Assembly: GCA_030838025.1 (NCBI GenBank)
Contig: JAUTXM010000403.1
Location: 1-6,381 of the forward strand
DNA from: Acidimicrobiaceae bacterium
GTDB taxonomy: Bacteria; Actinomycetota; Acidimicrobiia; Acidimicrobiales; Palsa-688
DNA length: 6,381 nucleotides
Direction: 5' to 3'
Position numbers and translations under genes: made by a program. The notes below the pieces were generated by a model. It searched no databases. It was not told the DNA's origin and saw only the letters and a list, made by a program, of their open reading frames with translations. Numbering within the stretch: the first letter of the stretch is position 1; every line of letters begins with the position of its first letter. This document shows positions 1-5,509 of the stretch, piece by piece.

Positions 1-1
1 G

Positions 2-160
2 GGTCAGCCCGTGCCGGGTCAGCCCGTGCCGCCCGAGCCGCCCGTGCCGCCCGAGCCGCCTGTGCCGCCCGTGCCGCCCGTGCCGGGTCAGCCCGTGCCG
101 GCCGAGCCGGCCGAGCCGCCCGTGCCGGCCGAGCCGCCCGTGCCGGGTCAGCCGGCGCCG
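2..160 (+). repeat. Pro/Val/Glu-coding tandem repeat at the start of the glycosyltransferase gene
   Basis: Nine-base units of the form GTGCCGCCC, GAGCCGCCC, GTGCCGGCC and GAGCCGGCC alternate with a 15-base unit GTGCCGGGTCAGCCC at 11-25, 80-94 and, with its last base changed, 140-154. Bases 2-10 are the tail of a further copy, so the array continues to the left of the window. It encodes Pro at nearly every second or third residue with Val, Glu, Ala and Gly-Gln between. All units are multiples of three, so copy-number change keeps the frame. The tract precedes the first membrane segment and would most simply be a flexible, extended cytoplasmic N-terminus. Confidence 0.9.
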
Positions 161-2200
161 GAGCGGCGCCTCTTCGGGCTCGTCGGGGTCGGCCTCGTGG
201 CGGCGCTCGGGCTGGTACACGCCCTGGTCGTGGCGGTGCGCTATCACGTGGGCTCGTTCGACGACGACGCCAGTTACGTGCTGGCGGCTCGTGCCCTGGC
301 GACGGGCCACGGCATCACCAGCCGGGCGGCAGGCGGTTACCCGCTGATCGGTGTCTACCCGCCCGGGTACCCAGCCCTCCTGAGCCCGCTGGCGGCACTC
401 TGGCCGTCGAGCGTCTTCACCTTCCGTGTCGTCTCGCTGTTGCTGTTCGTTTCGATCTTTCCCCTGACCTGGGTGTATCTCCGGCGCCGGCTGGTTACAC
501 CATGGCTGCGGCTGGCAGCTCTGGCGCTGCTGGCCATGAGCCCGGTGCTGGCGACCTACGCCACCATGGTCATGTCGGAAACCGCCTTCGTCGTCGTATT
601 CCTCCTCATGTTGCTGGCGCTCGATCGGTGGCAGTCGCAGCGGCCGACGATCACTTGGGCCGGGGCTGCGAGCGTGCTCTCGGCTGCCGCCCTGCTGTGG
701 CTAAAAGAGGCGGGGATCGGCGTGGTGCTCGGCGTCGTGCTGTGGCTGGTCCTGCGCCGCCTGTTCCACAAGGCGCTGGTCGCCGCCGCCGTGCCCGCCG
801 TGCTGCTCCTGCCGCTGCTGATTATGCGGAGCTTGGCCGGCGCCAATCTGATTGGTTCTCGCTATTCCGGCGACCTCGGCGGCGTGTTCAAAGGGGGTCT
901 GGTTGACCGGGTGATCCACGTCGTGCCCCACGCCGCGAGGACCTACGTCACCCAGGCGCTGCCTCGCACCATCGTCCCGACCACCAACGGGTTCCTCCCC
1001 ACCCATGGCGCGATCGGCGCCATCATGCTGGTGCTCACATGGACCGCGGCGCCCCTCGTCGTGCTGGGTTTTGTCGTGTGGTGGCGGCGACACGCTGATG
1101 TCGCGTGCCTGGCCGTGGCGGTGTACCTGGCCGAGACGCTCATCTACCCCTATACCAACGAACGCCGCGTCGTCCTCGTCCTACCGGTCATCGTTGCCTG
1201 GTACGCGGTCGGGGCGGCATCGGTCTTTGCCATCATCCGGGGCGCCGCCAGTCGGGCCGAAGGTCGCCTCGAAGGTCGCCTCGGAGGTCGCCTCGGAGGT
1301 CGGATCGCCCCTCGGCTCGGCGCGGCGCTGCCCGTCGTGGCGTCGCTGCTCGTGTTGGCGGCCCTCACCGGTCAGTTCACCCGGGACTACCTGTACTTCG
1401 AGGGTGCCGACAGTTCCTCGCCAGGGGGTTCGCCGTACATGGCGGTCCTGCGCCAACTCGGCTCAGCCCACGACGTGGTCGAGACCGACTACCTCTGGAC
1501 GACGGCGCTGTACAGCGGGCACCGCACGGCCAACGGGGCCTACCTCGCAGGATGCGATCCCGGCCCGGTCGCCGATGCCGTCCGTGCCGACCGGGCCGGC
1601 TACCTCCTGACGGCGGCGCTCAACGGATCGGGGCCGGTCGACGGCGGCTGCCTGCTCCCGGTGGTCGCCAGCCTCCCGGAGGCGGTCAGGCTCTACCGCA
1701 CGACTCGCGACCAGGCGTCGGTCTTCCAGCTCGTCGGCCCCGGAACGTTGCACCCTGATCTGGTTGACCATCTCGCCACCGCCACCGTCGACGGCGGTCC
1801 CTCGGCCGTCGCCCAGCCGGACGAGCAGCCGCAGGTCGCGGGCGATCCCGCCGGTCGGTACTGGACCCTACAAGCCGACGGGGGCACGGCGGTGCTGACC
1901 TGGTCGTGGAACATCCCGGTGCCGCTCTCGCAGCTCTCACTCGGTGCGGCAGGTGGTGTCGAGTCGACCACGGCGTCGATCCAGGTATCGGCGCGCTCGC
2001 CCGACGGCTCGTGGCGGGTTCTCGGCGCGGCACCGGGGGCCGTCGGTGCGAGCGAGCGCACACCGTTCCTCTTGGTCCGGCCTCCTCGATCTGAAGTCGT
2101 CACGGCGCTCCGGGTCACCGTTGGCGTCAACGGTGGCCAAAAACCCGGATCATCGACCGTGGCGATCCACGACTTCCACGCCCTCGGCCCAAATCCCTGA
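2..2200 (+). CDS. GT-C fold membrane glycosyltransferase, family 39-like (5' end open)
   Basis: This is probably an integral membrane glycosyltransferase that moves a sugar from a polyprenyl-phosphate donor to an extracytoplasmic acceptor; the substrate cannot be told. Residue numbers count from the GTG at 11. Residues 1-50 are a Pro/Val/Glu repeat, followed by a first membrane segment at about 54-78. The first outer loop carries Asp84-Asp85-Asp86, where GT-C enzymes place their catalytic acidic residue, and then YPPGYP at 116-121, a motif common in GT39/PMT-like proteins. I estimate 10-12 membrane segments up to about residue 453, including a late IYPYTNERR stretch (378-386). Residues 455-729 look extracytoplasmic, with Cys515 and Cys547 and a beta-rich end (about 615-725) that may be a carbohydrate-binding-like fold. 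An EGRL repeat lies in a loop at 417-431. The frame is open to base 2 and none of the nine in-frame GTG codons in the repeat has a visible Shine-Dalgarno sequence, so the start may lie upstream. Family confident, specific role unknown. Confidence 0.85.
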   Translation, partial: GQPVPGQPVPPEPPVPPEPPVPPVPPVPGQPVPAEPAEPPVPAEPPVPGQPAPERRLFGLVGVGLVAALGLVHALVVAVRYHVGSFDDDASYVLAARALATGHGITSRAAGGYPLIGVYPPGYPALLSPLAALWPSSVFTFRVVSLLLFVSIFPLTWVYLRRRLVTPWLRLAALALLAMSPVLATYATMVMSETAFVVVFLLMLLALDRWQSQRPTITWAGAASVLSAAALLWLKEAGIGVVLGVVLWLVLRRLFHKALVAAAVPAVLLLPLLIMRSLAGANLIGSRYSGDLGGVFKGGLVDRVIHVVPHAARTYVTQALPRTIVPTTNGFLPTHGAIGAIMLVLTWTAAPLVVLGFVVWWRRHADVACLAVAVYLAETLIYPYTNERRVVLVLPVIVAWYAVGAASVFAIIRGAASRAEGRLEGRLGGRLGGRIAPRLGAALPVVASLLVLAALTGQFTRDYLYFEGADSSSPGGSPYMAVLRQLGSAHDVVETDYLWTTALYSGHRTANGAYLAGCDPGPVADAVRADRAGYLLTAALNGSGPVDGGCLLPVVASLPEAVRLYRTTRDQASVFQLVGPGTLHPDLVDHLATATVDGGPSAVAQPDEQPQVAGDPAGRYWTLQADGGTAVLTWSWNIPVPLSQLSLGAAGGVESTTASIQVSARSPDGSWRVLGAAPGAVGASERTPFLLVRPPRSEVVTALRVTVGVNGGQKPGSSTVAIHDFHALGPNP
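1259..1306 (+). repeat. Four 12-bp tandem repeats coding EGRL/GGRL
   Basis: Four consecutive 12-base units occur: GAAGGTCGCCTC twice, then GGAGGTCGCCTC, then GGAGGTCGGATC. They encode EGRL, EGRL, GGRL and GGRI at residues 417-432 of the glycosyltransferase. The tract sits between the membrane segments at about 387-409 and 437-453. Its arginines, together with nearby Arg410, Arg415 and Arg435, fit a cytoplasmic loop by the positive-inside rule. It looks like a slippage-type expansion tolerated in a loop. Confidence 0.9.
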
Positions 2201-2296
2201 GGCGGGTGCGTGTTCATCCAATCGTGGGGACCGGCTGCGGGCTGAATGGCAGGCCCGTCGATCGGGTACATCAACGAAAGAGCAAACGACCCTCAC

Positions 2297-2303
2297 AAGG
2301 AGG
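2297..2303 (+). promoter_or_regulatory. Ribosome binding site of the small acidic protein
   Basis: AAGGAGG ends 7 nt before the ATG at 2311. This near-perfect Shine-Dalgarno match fixes the start there rather than at the in-frame GTG at 2206, which would add 35 residues of unrelated composition with no such site. Confidence 0.85.
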
Positions 2304-2310
2304 CATCGGT

Positions 2311-2604
2311 ATGGCGGATCAGGATTCTCACCTCGAACAGCCCCAGGATCCCCGTGGGGACCTGCTCAAGGAACGGCCGGGCGGCAACACCGAACCCGGG
2401 GGATGGGTTCCGCCCTACGAGGGGCGAACGACTGGATCGCACGCCTTCGAGGACACCGGCGCCGGCGACAGTACCGGCGGGCTTGGCCAGGCGTCGGGGC
2501 ATGAAATCGATGCCTTGGACATGGAGCACCACAAGGGCAAGCCTGAGGATGCCGAGCCCGAATTGGTGCCCAGCGAAGGTCAAGCGCTTTATCCCAAGCC
2601 TTGA
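2311..2604 (+). CDS. Small acidic hydrophilic protein, unknown function
   Basis: The gene encodes 97 residues with 20 Asp/Glu against 7 Lys/Arg, five His, no Cys, and many Gly and Pro. No membrane segment, signal peptide or catalytic motif is visible, and the composition suggests an intrinsically disordered cytoplasmic protein. One more ordered-looking patch is GGWVPPYEGR (residues 30-39); the rest is low in hydrophobics. I do not recognise a family. The strong AAGGAGG site supports real and perhaps abundant translation. It lies 110 nt after the glycosyltransferase stop with no clear terminator between, so it could be read from that transcript or from its own promoter, which I cannot identify. 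Small acidic Gly/Pro-rich proteins of this look are sometimes stress-related in actinobacteria, but that is only analogy. Confidence 0.72.
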   Translation: MADQDSHLEQPQDPRGDLLKERPGGNTEPGGWVPPYEGRTTGSHAFEDTGAGDSTGGLGQASGHEIDALDMEHHKGKPEDAEPELVPSEGQALYPKP

Positions 2605-2605
2605 C
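2579..2605 (+). terminator. Hairpin straddling the stop codon of the small acidic gene
   Basis: GTCAAG (2579-2584) pairs with CTTGAC (2600-2605), and GCTT (2586-2589) pairs with AAGC (2596-2599). This gives a 10-bp stem with a single bulged C at 2585 and a TATCCC loop. The TGA stop (2602-2604) lies inside the 3' arm. No U-run follows, so it may be a U-less terminator, an RNA-stabilising 3' structure, or chance. Confidence 0.35.
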
Positions 2606-2701
2606 GGCGCACCTTCGACCCCGCTGAAGTTTCATTGGCATTTTGGCGGCCGCGGGGGTAAAAAGGAGAGTACAGCGCAAACGGATAGGGAGGTCTGCAA
2701 T

Positions 2702-2743
2702 ATGACTCACCCACAAGAGGAGGATGGCCCGCCGGTCCACTGA
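2702..2743 (+). CDS. Possible 13-residue small ORF (MTHPQEEDGPPVH)
   Basis: An ATG at 2702 is preceded by GGGAGG (2688-2693) at a spacing of 8 nt and opens 13 codons ending in TGA. The peptide is acidic and hydrophilic, with no membrane segment or signal. It lies about 100 nt after the acidic protein gene and may share its transcript. It could be a small protein, a leader peptide, the remains of a longer gene, or a chance ORF next to a purine-rich stretch. Without conservation data I give it low confidence. Confidence 0.25.
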   Translation: MTHPQEEDGPPVH

Positions 2744-2919
2744 CAGGGATTGGGCCGAGGCCTGATCCGGCACAGTAGGCCACTGCGGCCGACGAGTTCC
2801 CGCATATCCACCCGGCTTCGTACCTTGTCGATCCACGGCGTCGGCAGGTGACACGGCGGGCGCCAACCGTTCGGGTAGCTCGCGTCCGAAAGTGGCGGAC
2901 AACTGAATCAATGCGCAGC

Positions 2920-2953
2920 AGGAGGGCGGTCCCGCCATTGGGGCCGCCCTCTT
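2920..2953 (+). terminator. Strong GC hairpin, probable transcription terminator
   Basis: Positions 2920-2933 pair with 2940-2953 over 14 bp with two G-T wobbles, closing a six-base GCCATT loop. The core GAGGGCGG (2922-2929) / CCGCCCTC (2944-2951) is perfect. Only CTTCGCG follows, not a U-run, which is common for terminators in GC-rich actinobacteria. It lies just upstream of the putative exporter promoter, so it most likely ends transcription from the left. It is nearly symmetric and could also act on the minus strand. Confidence 0.55.
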
Positions 2954-2974
2954 CGCGCCTGTCAAAGTTCTCCC

Positions 2975-3003
2975 TTGCACCACTAACCTATCAGTGTTAA
3001 CTT
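2975..3003 (+). promoter_or_regulatory. Putative promoter of the exporter-regulator operon
   Basis: TTGCAC (2975-2980) resembles a -35 box (TTGACA). A 17-bp spacer leads to TAACTT (2998-3003), a weak -10 that keeps the first T-A and last T of TATAAT. The segment is noticeably AT-richer than its surroundings and lies 40 bp before the exporter start, downstream of the GC hairpin. The -10 match is poor and other alignments are possible. Confidence 0.35.
2981..2996 (+). promoter_or_regulatory. Candidate TetR-type operator, 16-bp imperfect palindrome
   Basis: CACT at 2981-2984 and AGTG at 2993-2996 are inverted arms around 8 bp, with one further symmetric pair inside (CACT-n-A-n4-T-n-AGTG read on the minus strand). 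It fills the spacer of the putative promoter, where a bound repressor would block RNA polymerase. It partly overlaps CCTATCAGTG (2987-2996), identical to the left half and centre of the classical tetO2 site, but the right half does not match. A second perfect inverted repeat, GTTAA-C-TTAAC (2996-3006), abuts it. The regulator encoded at the end of the operon is the obvious candidate binder, by inference. Confidence 0.4.
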
Positions 3004-3031
3004 AACGTCGATCACGTTCCGCCCCCCTCGC

Positions 3032-3037
3032 AAGGAG
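3032..3037 (+). promoter_or_regulatory. Ribosome binding site of the exporter
   Basis: AAGGAG ends 6 nt before the ATG at 3044 and supports that start, which also places the first membrane helix directly after a short basic N-terminus. Confidence 0.85.
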
Positions 3038-3043
3038 ACCCGG

Positions 3044-5488
3044 ATGTTGACTCGACTGGGTAACACGATCGTCCGCCGCCGCTGGCTCGTGCTGATCCTC
3101 TCCCTGATCGCCACCGCCGCGGCCGGTGCTATCGGCGGCGGGGTGGCTTCGCACCTCTCCAACGGCGGGTTTCAGGATCCCACCGCCGCCTCGAGCCGGG
3201 CGACCGACGTGCTGGTCCGCCAGTTCCACACCGCGGAGCCCAACCTGGTCCTGCTCATCACGGCCAAGCCCAGCCAGGGCCAGGGCCAGGCTCAGAGCCA
3301 GGGCCAGGGCCAGGGCCAGGGCCAGGGCCAGGGCCAGCGCCAGGGCCAGGGCCAGGGCCAGGCTCAGAGTCAGGCTCAGAGTCAGGCTCAGAGTCAGGCT
3401 CAGAGTCAGGCTCAGAGTCGGAGCGTCGACAGCCCAGCGGTCCGCCAAGCGGCCATGGGGCTGACCGACCAGTTGAGCCGTGAGCCGTCGATCGTCCAGG
3501 CCTCGTCCTACTGGTCGCTCGGCGACCCCGCCCCGCTCAAGAGCAAGGACGGCACCCAGGCGTTGCTGCTGGCCCGAGTCCGCGGCACCGACGACCAGGT
3601 GGCCAAGGAAATCAAGACCCTGGCGCCCAAGTACCAGCTCGACACATCGGTCATCAACGTCAAGGCGGGCGGCCAGGCCCAGGTGTACAACCAGGTCGGG
3701 ACCCAGGTGCAGAAGGACCTCGAAAAGGCCGAGCTCTACTCCCTCGTCCCCACTGTCATCCTGCTGGTGCTGATCTTTGCCAGCGCCATGGCGGCCATGC
3801 TGCCCATCGCCATCGCCGCCTTGTCGGTCGTGGGCACGCTCCTGGCGCTGCGCATCATCACCCTCTTCACCCACGTGAGCATCTTCTCGCTCAACCTCAC
3901 CACCGCCCTCGGCCTCGGGCTGGCCATCGACTACAGCCTGTTCATGGTCTCGCGCTACCGGGAGGAGATGCACGGGGGCCTGGCGCCCCCCGAGGCGCTG
4001 GTCCGGACCATGGAAACCGCGGGCCGGACGGTCATCTTCAGCGCCACCACGGTGGCAGTGTCCCTCGCGGCGCTGCTGGTATTCCCGCTGTACTTCCTCA
4101 AGTCGTTCGCCTATGCGGGCATCGCGGTCACCGTCCTCGCCGCCGTGGGCGCGGTGGTCGTGCTCCCCGCCATCCTGGCGGCGCTGGGCACCCGGGTGGA
4201 CATGGGCTCGCCCCGCCGCTTCCGCCAAGCCCGGACCCGTACCGCCCACGCCCAGCAAGCGGACCAGGACACGGCCGACAGCACCGGCTTCTGGCACCGC
4301 CTGGCCACGACCGTCATGCGCCGGCCGGTCGTCACCGGCGGGGCGGTGATCCTCCTCCTGCTGGTGCTCGGCAGCCCGTTCCTCGGCATCAGCTTCGGCC
4401 AGCCCGACGACCGGGTGCTGCCCGGCGCCGCCACCAGCCGCCAGGTGTCCGACACCATCCGCACCCAGTTCGCCTCCCGGGAGGCCAGCGCCGTGTCGAT
4501 CGTGGCGCCGACGGCCCCCAATCCCGACCGCCCGGGCGCCGCCGCGACCATCGGCAACTACGCCGCCCGCTTGTCGAGCATCCCCGGCGTGGGCCGGGTC
4601 GACGCCGCCACCGGTTCCTACCTCGCGGGCCGGCAGGTGGCACCCCCGAATGCTGCCAGCGCCCGCTTTACGGCACCCGGCGCAAGCCCCGGTACCTGGC
4701 TCTCGGCGGTACCGACGGTCGAGCCCCAGTCGCCCCAGGGTGAATCGCTGGTGAAGGCGATCCGCGCCACGGCGGCGCCTTTTCCCACCCTTGTCGGTGG
4801 CCAGTCGGCGCAACTGGTCGACTCGAAGGCGTCGCTCTGGGCCAAGTTGCCCCTGGCGGGCGGGATCATCGCCCTGGTCACCTTCACGGTGCTGTTCCTC
4901 ATGACCGGCAGCGTCGTCGTTCCCGTCAAGGCGCTGGCCCTCAACCTGCTCAGCCTGACCGCCACCTTCGGCGCCATGGTGTGGATCTTCCAGCAGGGCC
5001 ACCTGGCGGGCCTGCTGCACTTCACGCCCACCGGCACCATCGACACCACCACCCCGATCCTCATGTTCTGCATCGCCTTCGGGCTGTCGATGGACTACGA
5101 GGTGTTCCTCCTGTCGCGCATCAAGGAGGAACACGACCGCACCGGCGACAACGTGTCCTCGGTGGCGCTCGGCCTGGAGCGCACCGGCCGGCTGGTGACC
5201 GCGGCCGCCCTGCTGCTGGCGGTCGTCTTCACCGCCTTCGCCACCTCCGAGGTCACCTTCATCAATCTGTTCGGCCTCGGCCTGACGATGGCGGTGCTGG
5301 TGGACGCCACCTTGGTGCGGGGGGTGCTGGTGCCGGCGTTCATGCGGCTGGCGGGCAATGCCAACTGGTGGGCGCCTCGGCCGCTGGCCCGGCTGTACGA
5401 TCGCATCGGTCTTTCAGAAGCGGAGGGGGGAAAAGGCCTCCCCGGTCCCGTTGCCCGCCCGTTGCCGGAGTTCGAGGAGGTGGCGTAA
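3044..5488 (+). CDS. MMPL-family RND transporter with Q-rich insertion
   Basis: This is an inner-membrane exporter of the MMPL (YdfJ-like) branch of the RND superfamily, driven by the proton gradient and moving lipids, drugs or other hydrophobic molecules. The 814 residues show the duplicated layout: TM1 13-35, a first outer domain at about 36-230, TM2-TM6 232-382, a basic cytoplasmic linker 384-427, TM7 428-450, a second outer domain 451-600, and TM8-TM12 602-771. The proton-relay Asp-Tyr pairs are in place at Asp296-Tyr297 (GLAIDYSLFMVSRYREE) and Asp684-Tyr685 (GLSMDYEVFLLSRIKEE). A Gln-rich repeat, residues 77-125, is inserted in the first outer domain between the strand NLVLLITAK and the helix starting PAVRQAAMGL. 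No signature fixes the substrate, and no mycolate-type C-terminal domain is present. A TetR regulator follows 21 nt later, suggesting self-regulated efflux. Family assignment is very secure. Confidence 0.95.
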   Translation: MLTRLGNTIVRRRWLVLILSLIATAAAGAIGGGVASHLSNGGFQDPTAASSRATDVLVRQFHTAEPNLVLLITAKPSQGQGQAQSQGQGQGQGQGQGQRQGQGQGQAQSQAQSQAQSQAQSQAQSRSVDSPAVRQAAMGLTDQLSREPSIVQASSYWSLGDPAPLKSKDGTQALLLARVRGTDDQVAKEIKTLAPKYQLDTSVINVKAGGQAQVYNQVGTQVQKDLEKAELYSLVPTVILLVLIFASAMAAMLPIAIAALSVVGTLLALRIITLFTHVSIFSLNLTTALGLGLAIDYSLFMVSRYREEMHGGLAPPEALVRTMETAGRTVIFSATTVAVSLAALLVFPLYFLKSFAYAGIAVTVLAAVGAVVVLPAILAALGTRVDMGSPRRFRQARTRTAHAQQADQDTADSTGFWHRLATTVMRRPVVTGGAVILLLLVLGSPFLGISFGQPDDRVLPGAATSRQVSDTIRTQFASREASAVSIVAPTAPNPDRPGAAATIGNYAARLSSIPGVGRVDAATGSYLAGRQVAPPNAASARFTAPGASPGTWLSAVPTVEPQSPQGESLVKAIRATAAPFPTLVGGQSAQLVDSKASLWAKLPLAGGIIALVTFTVLFLMTGSVVVPVKALALNLLSLTATFGAMVWIFQQGHLAGLLHFTPTGTIDTTTPILMFCIAFGLSMDYEVFLLSRIKEEHDRTGDNVSSVALGLERTGRLVTAAALLLAVVFTAFATSEVTFINLFGLGLTMAVLVDATLVRGVLVPAFMRLAGNANWWAPRPLARLYDRIGLSEAEGGKGLPGPVARPLPEFEEVA
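3272..3418 (+). repeat. Hexamer and 12-mer tandem repeats coding QG and QAQS
   Basis: After two QG units, one QAQS and a leading serine, CAGGGC occurs six times (3299-3334), then one CAGCGC (3335-3340), then CAGGGC three more times (3341-3358). Five identical copies of CAGGCTCAGAGT follow (3359-3418). The exact identity of the 12-mers points to recent slippage. All units keep the frame. The encoded 49 residues are Gln at every second position with Gly, Ala or Ser between, and should be flexible, polar and extracytoplasmic. Confidence 0.95.
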
Positions 5489-5509
5489 ATCGCTCGGCCC
5501 GCATCCCGG

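Larger units (their letters stand above)
2605..3043. other. Intergenic region between the small acidic gene and the exporter
   Basis: These 439 bases contain no long gene I can support. In order they hold a possible 13-codon ORF (2702-2743), about 140 bases with nothing recognisable, a small hairpin (GTCCG 2884-2888 with CGGAC 2896-2900), a strong GC hairpin (2920-2953), and an AT-richer promoter/operator segment just before the exporter. An extra purine-rich AAAAGGAG at 2661-2668 has no start codon at a useful distance after it. Confidence 0.6.

Noticed and set aside
2238..2257. Possible terminator after the glycosyltransferase gene (CGGGC / GCCCG)
   Set aside because: The stem is only 5 bp with a 10-base loop and no U-run, too weak to call in DNA of this GC content.
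2206..2310. An upstream in-frame GTG start that would lengthen the small acidic protein to 132 residues
   Set aside because: The extension is basic and unlike the acidic remainder, and the AAGGAGG site clearly points to the ATG at 2311.
2884..2953. Tandem hairpins before a transporter gene as a riboswitch (for example a guanidine-type element)
   Set aside because: No conserved loop motif of a known class is visible, and the putative promoter lies downstream of both hairpins, so they would not be in the exporter leader.
2366..2983. A 205-residue minus-strand frame across the small acidic gene and the intergenic region
   Set aside because: It is Arg/Pro/Cys-rich with no motif, has no convincing ribosome binding site, and overlaps the well-supported small plus-strand gene.
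2987..2996. A genuine tetO site for tetracycline repression
   Set aside because: Only one half of tetO2 matches, and the encoded regulator has a WHG-type ligand domain, not that of the tetracycline repressor.
3272..3418. Possible CRISPR-like array
   Set aside because: The repeats are 6 or 12 bp, directly contiguous without spacers, and lie within a translated frame; this is a coding tandem repeat.
3002..5134. A 710-residue open frame on the minus strand opposite the exporter
   Set aside because: It mirrors the GC-rich codon pattern of the exporter, is full of Arg/Gly/His/Gln low-complexity sequence, has no domain, and lies opposite a gene with clear family motifs. It is a shadow frame.
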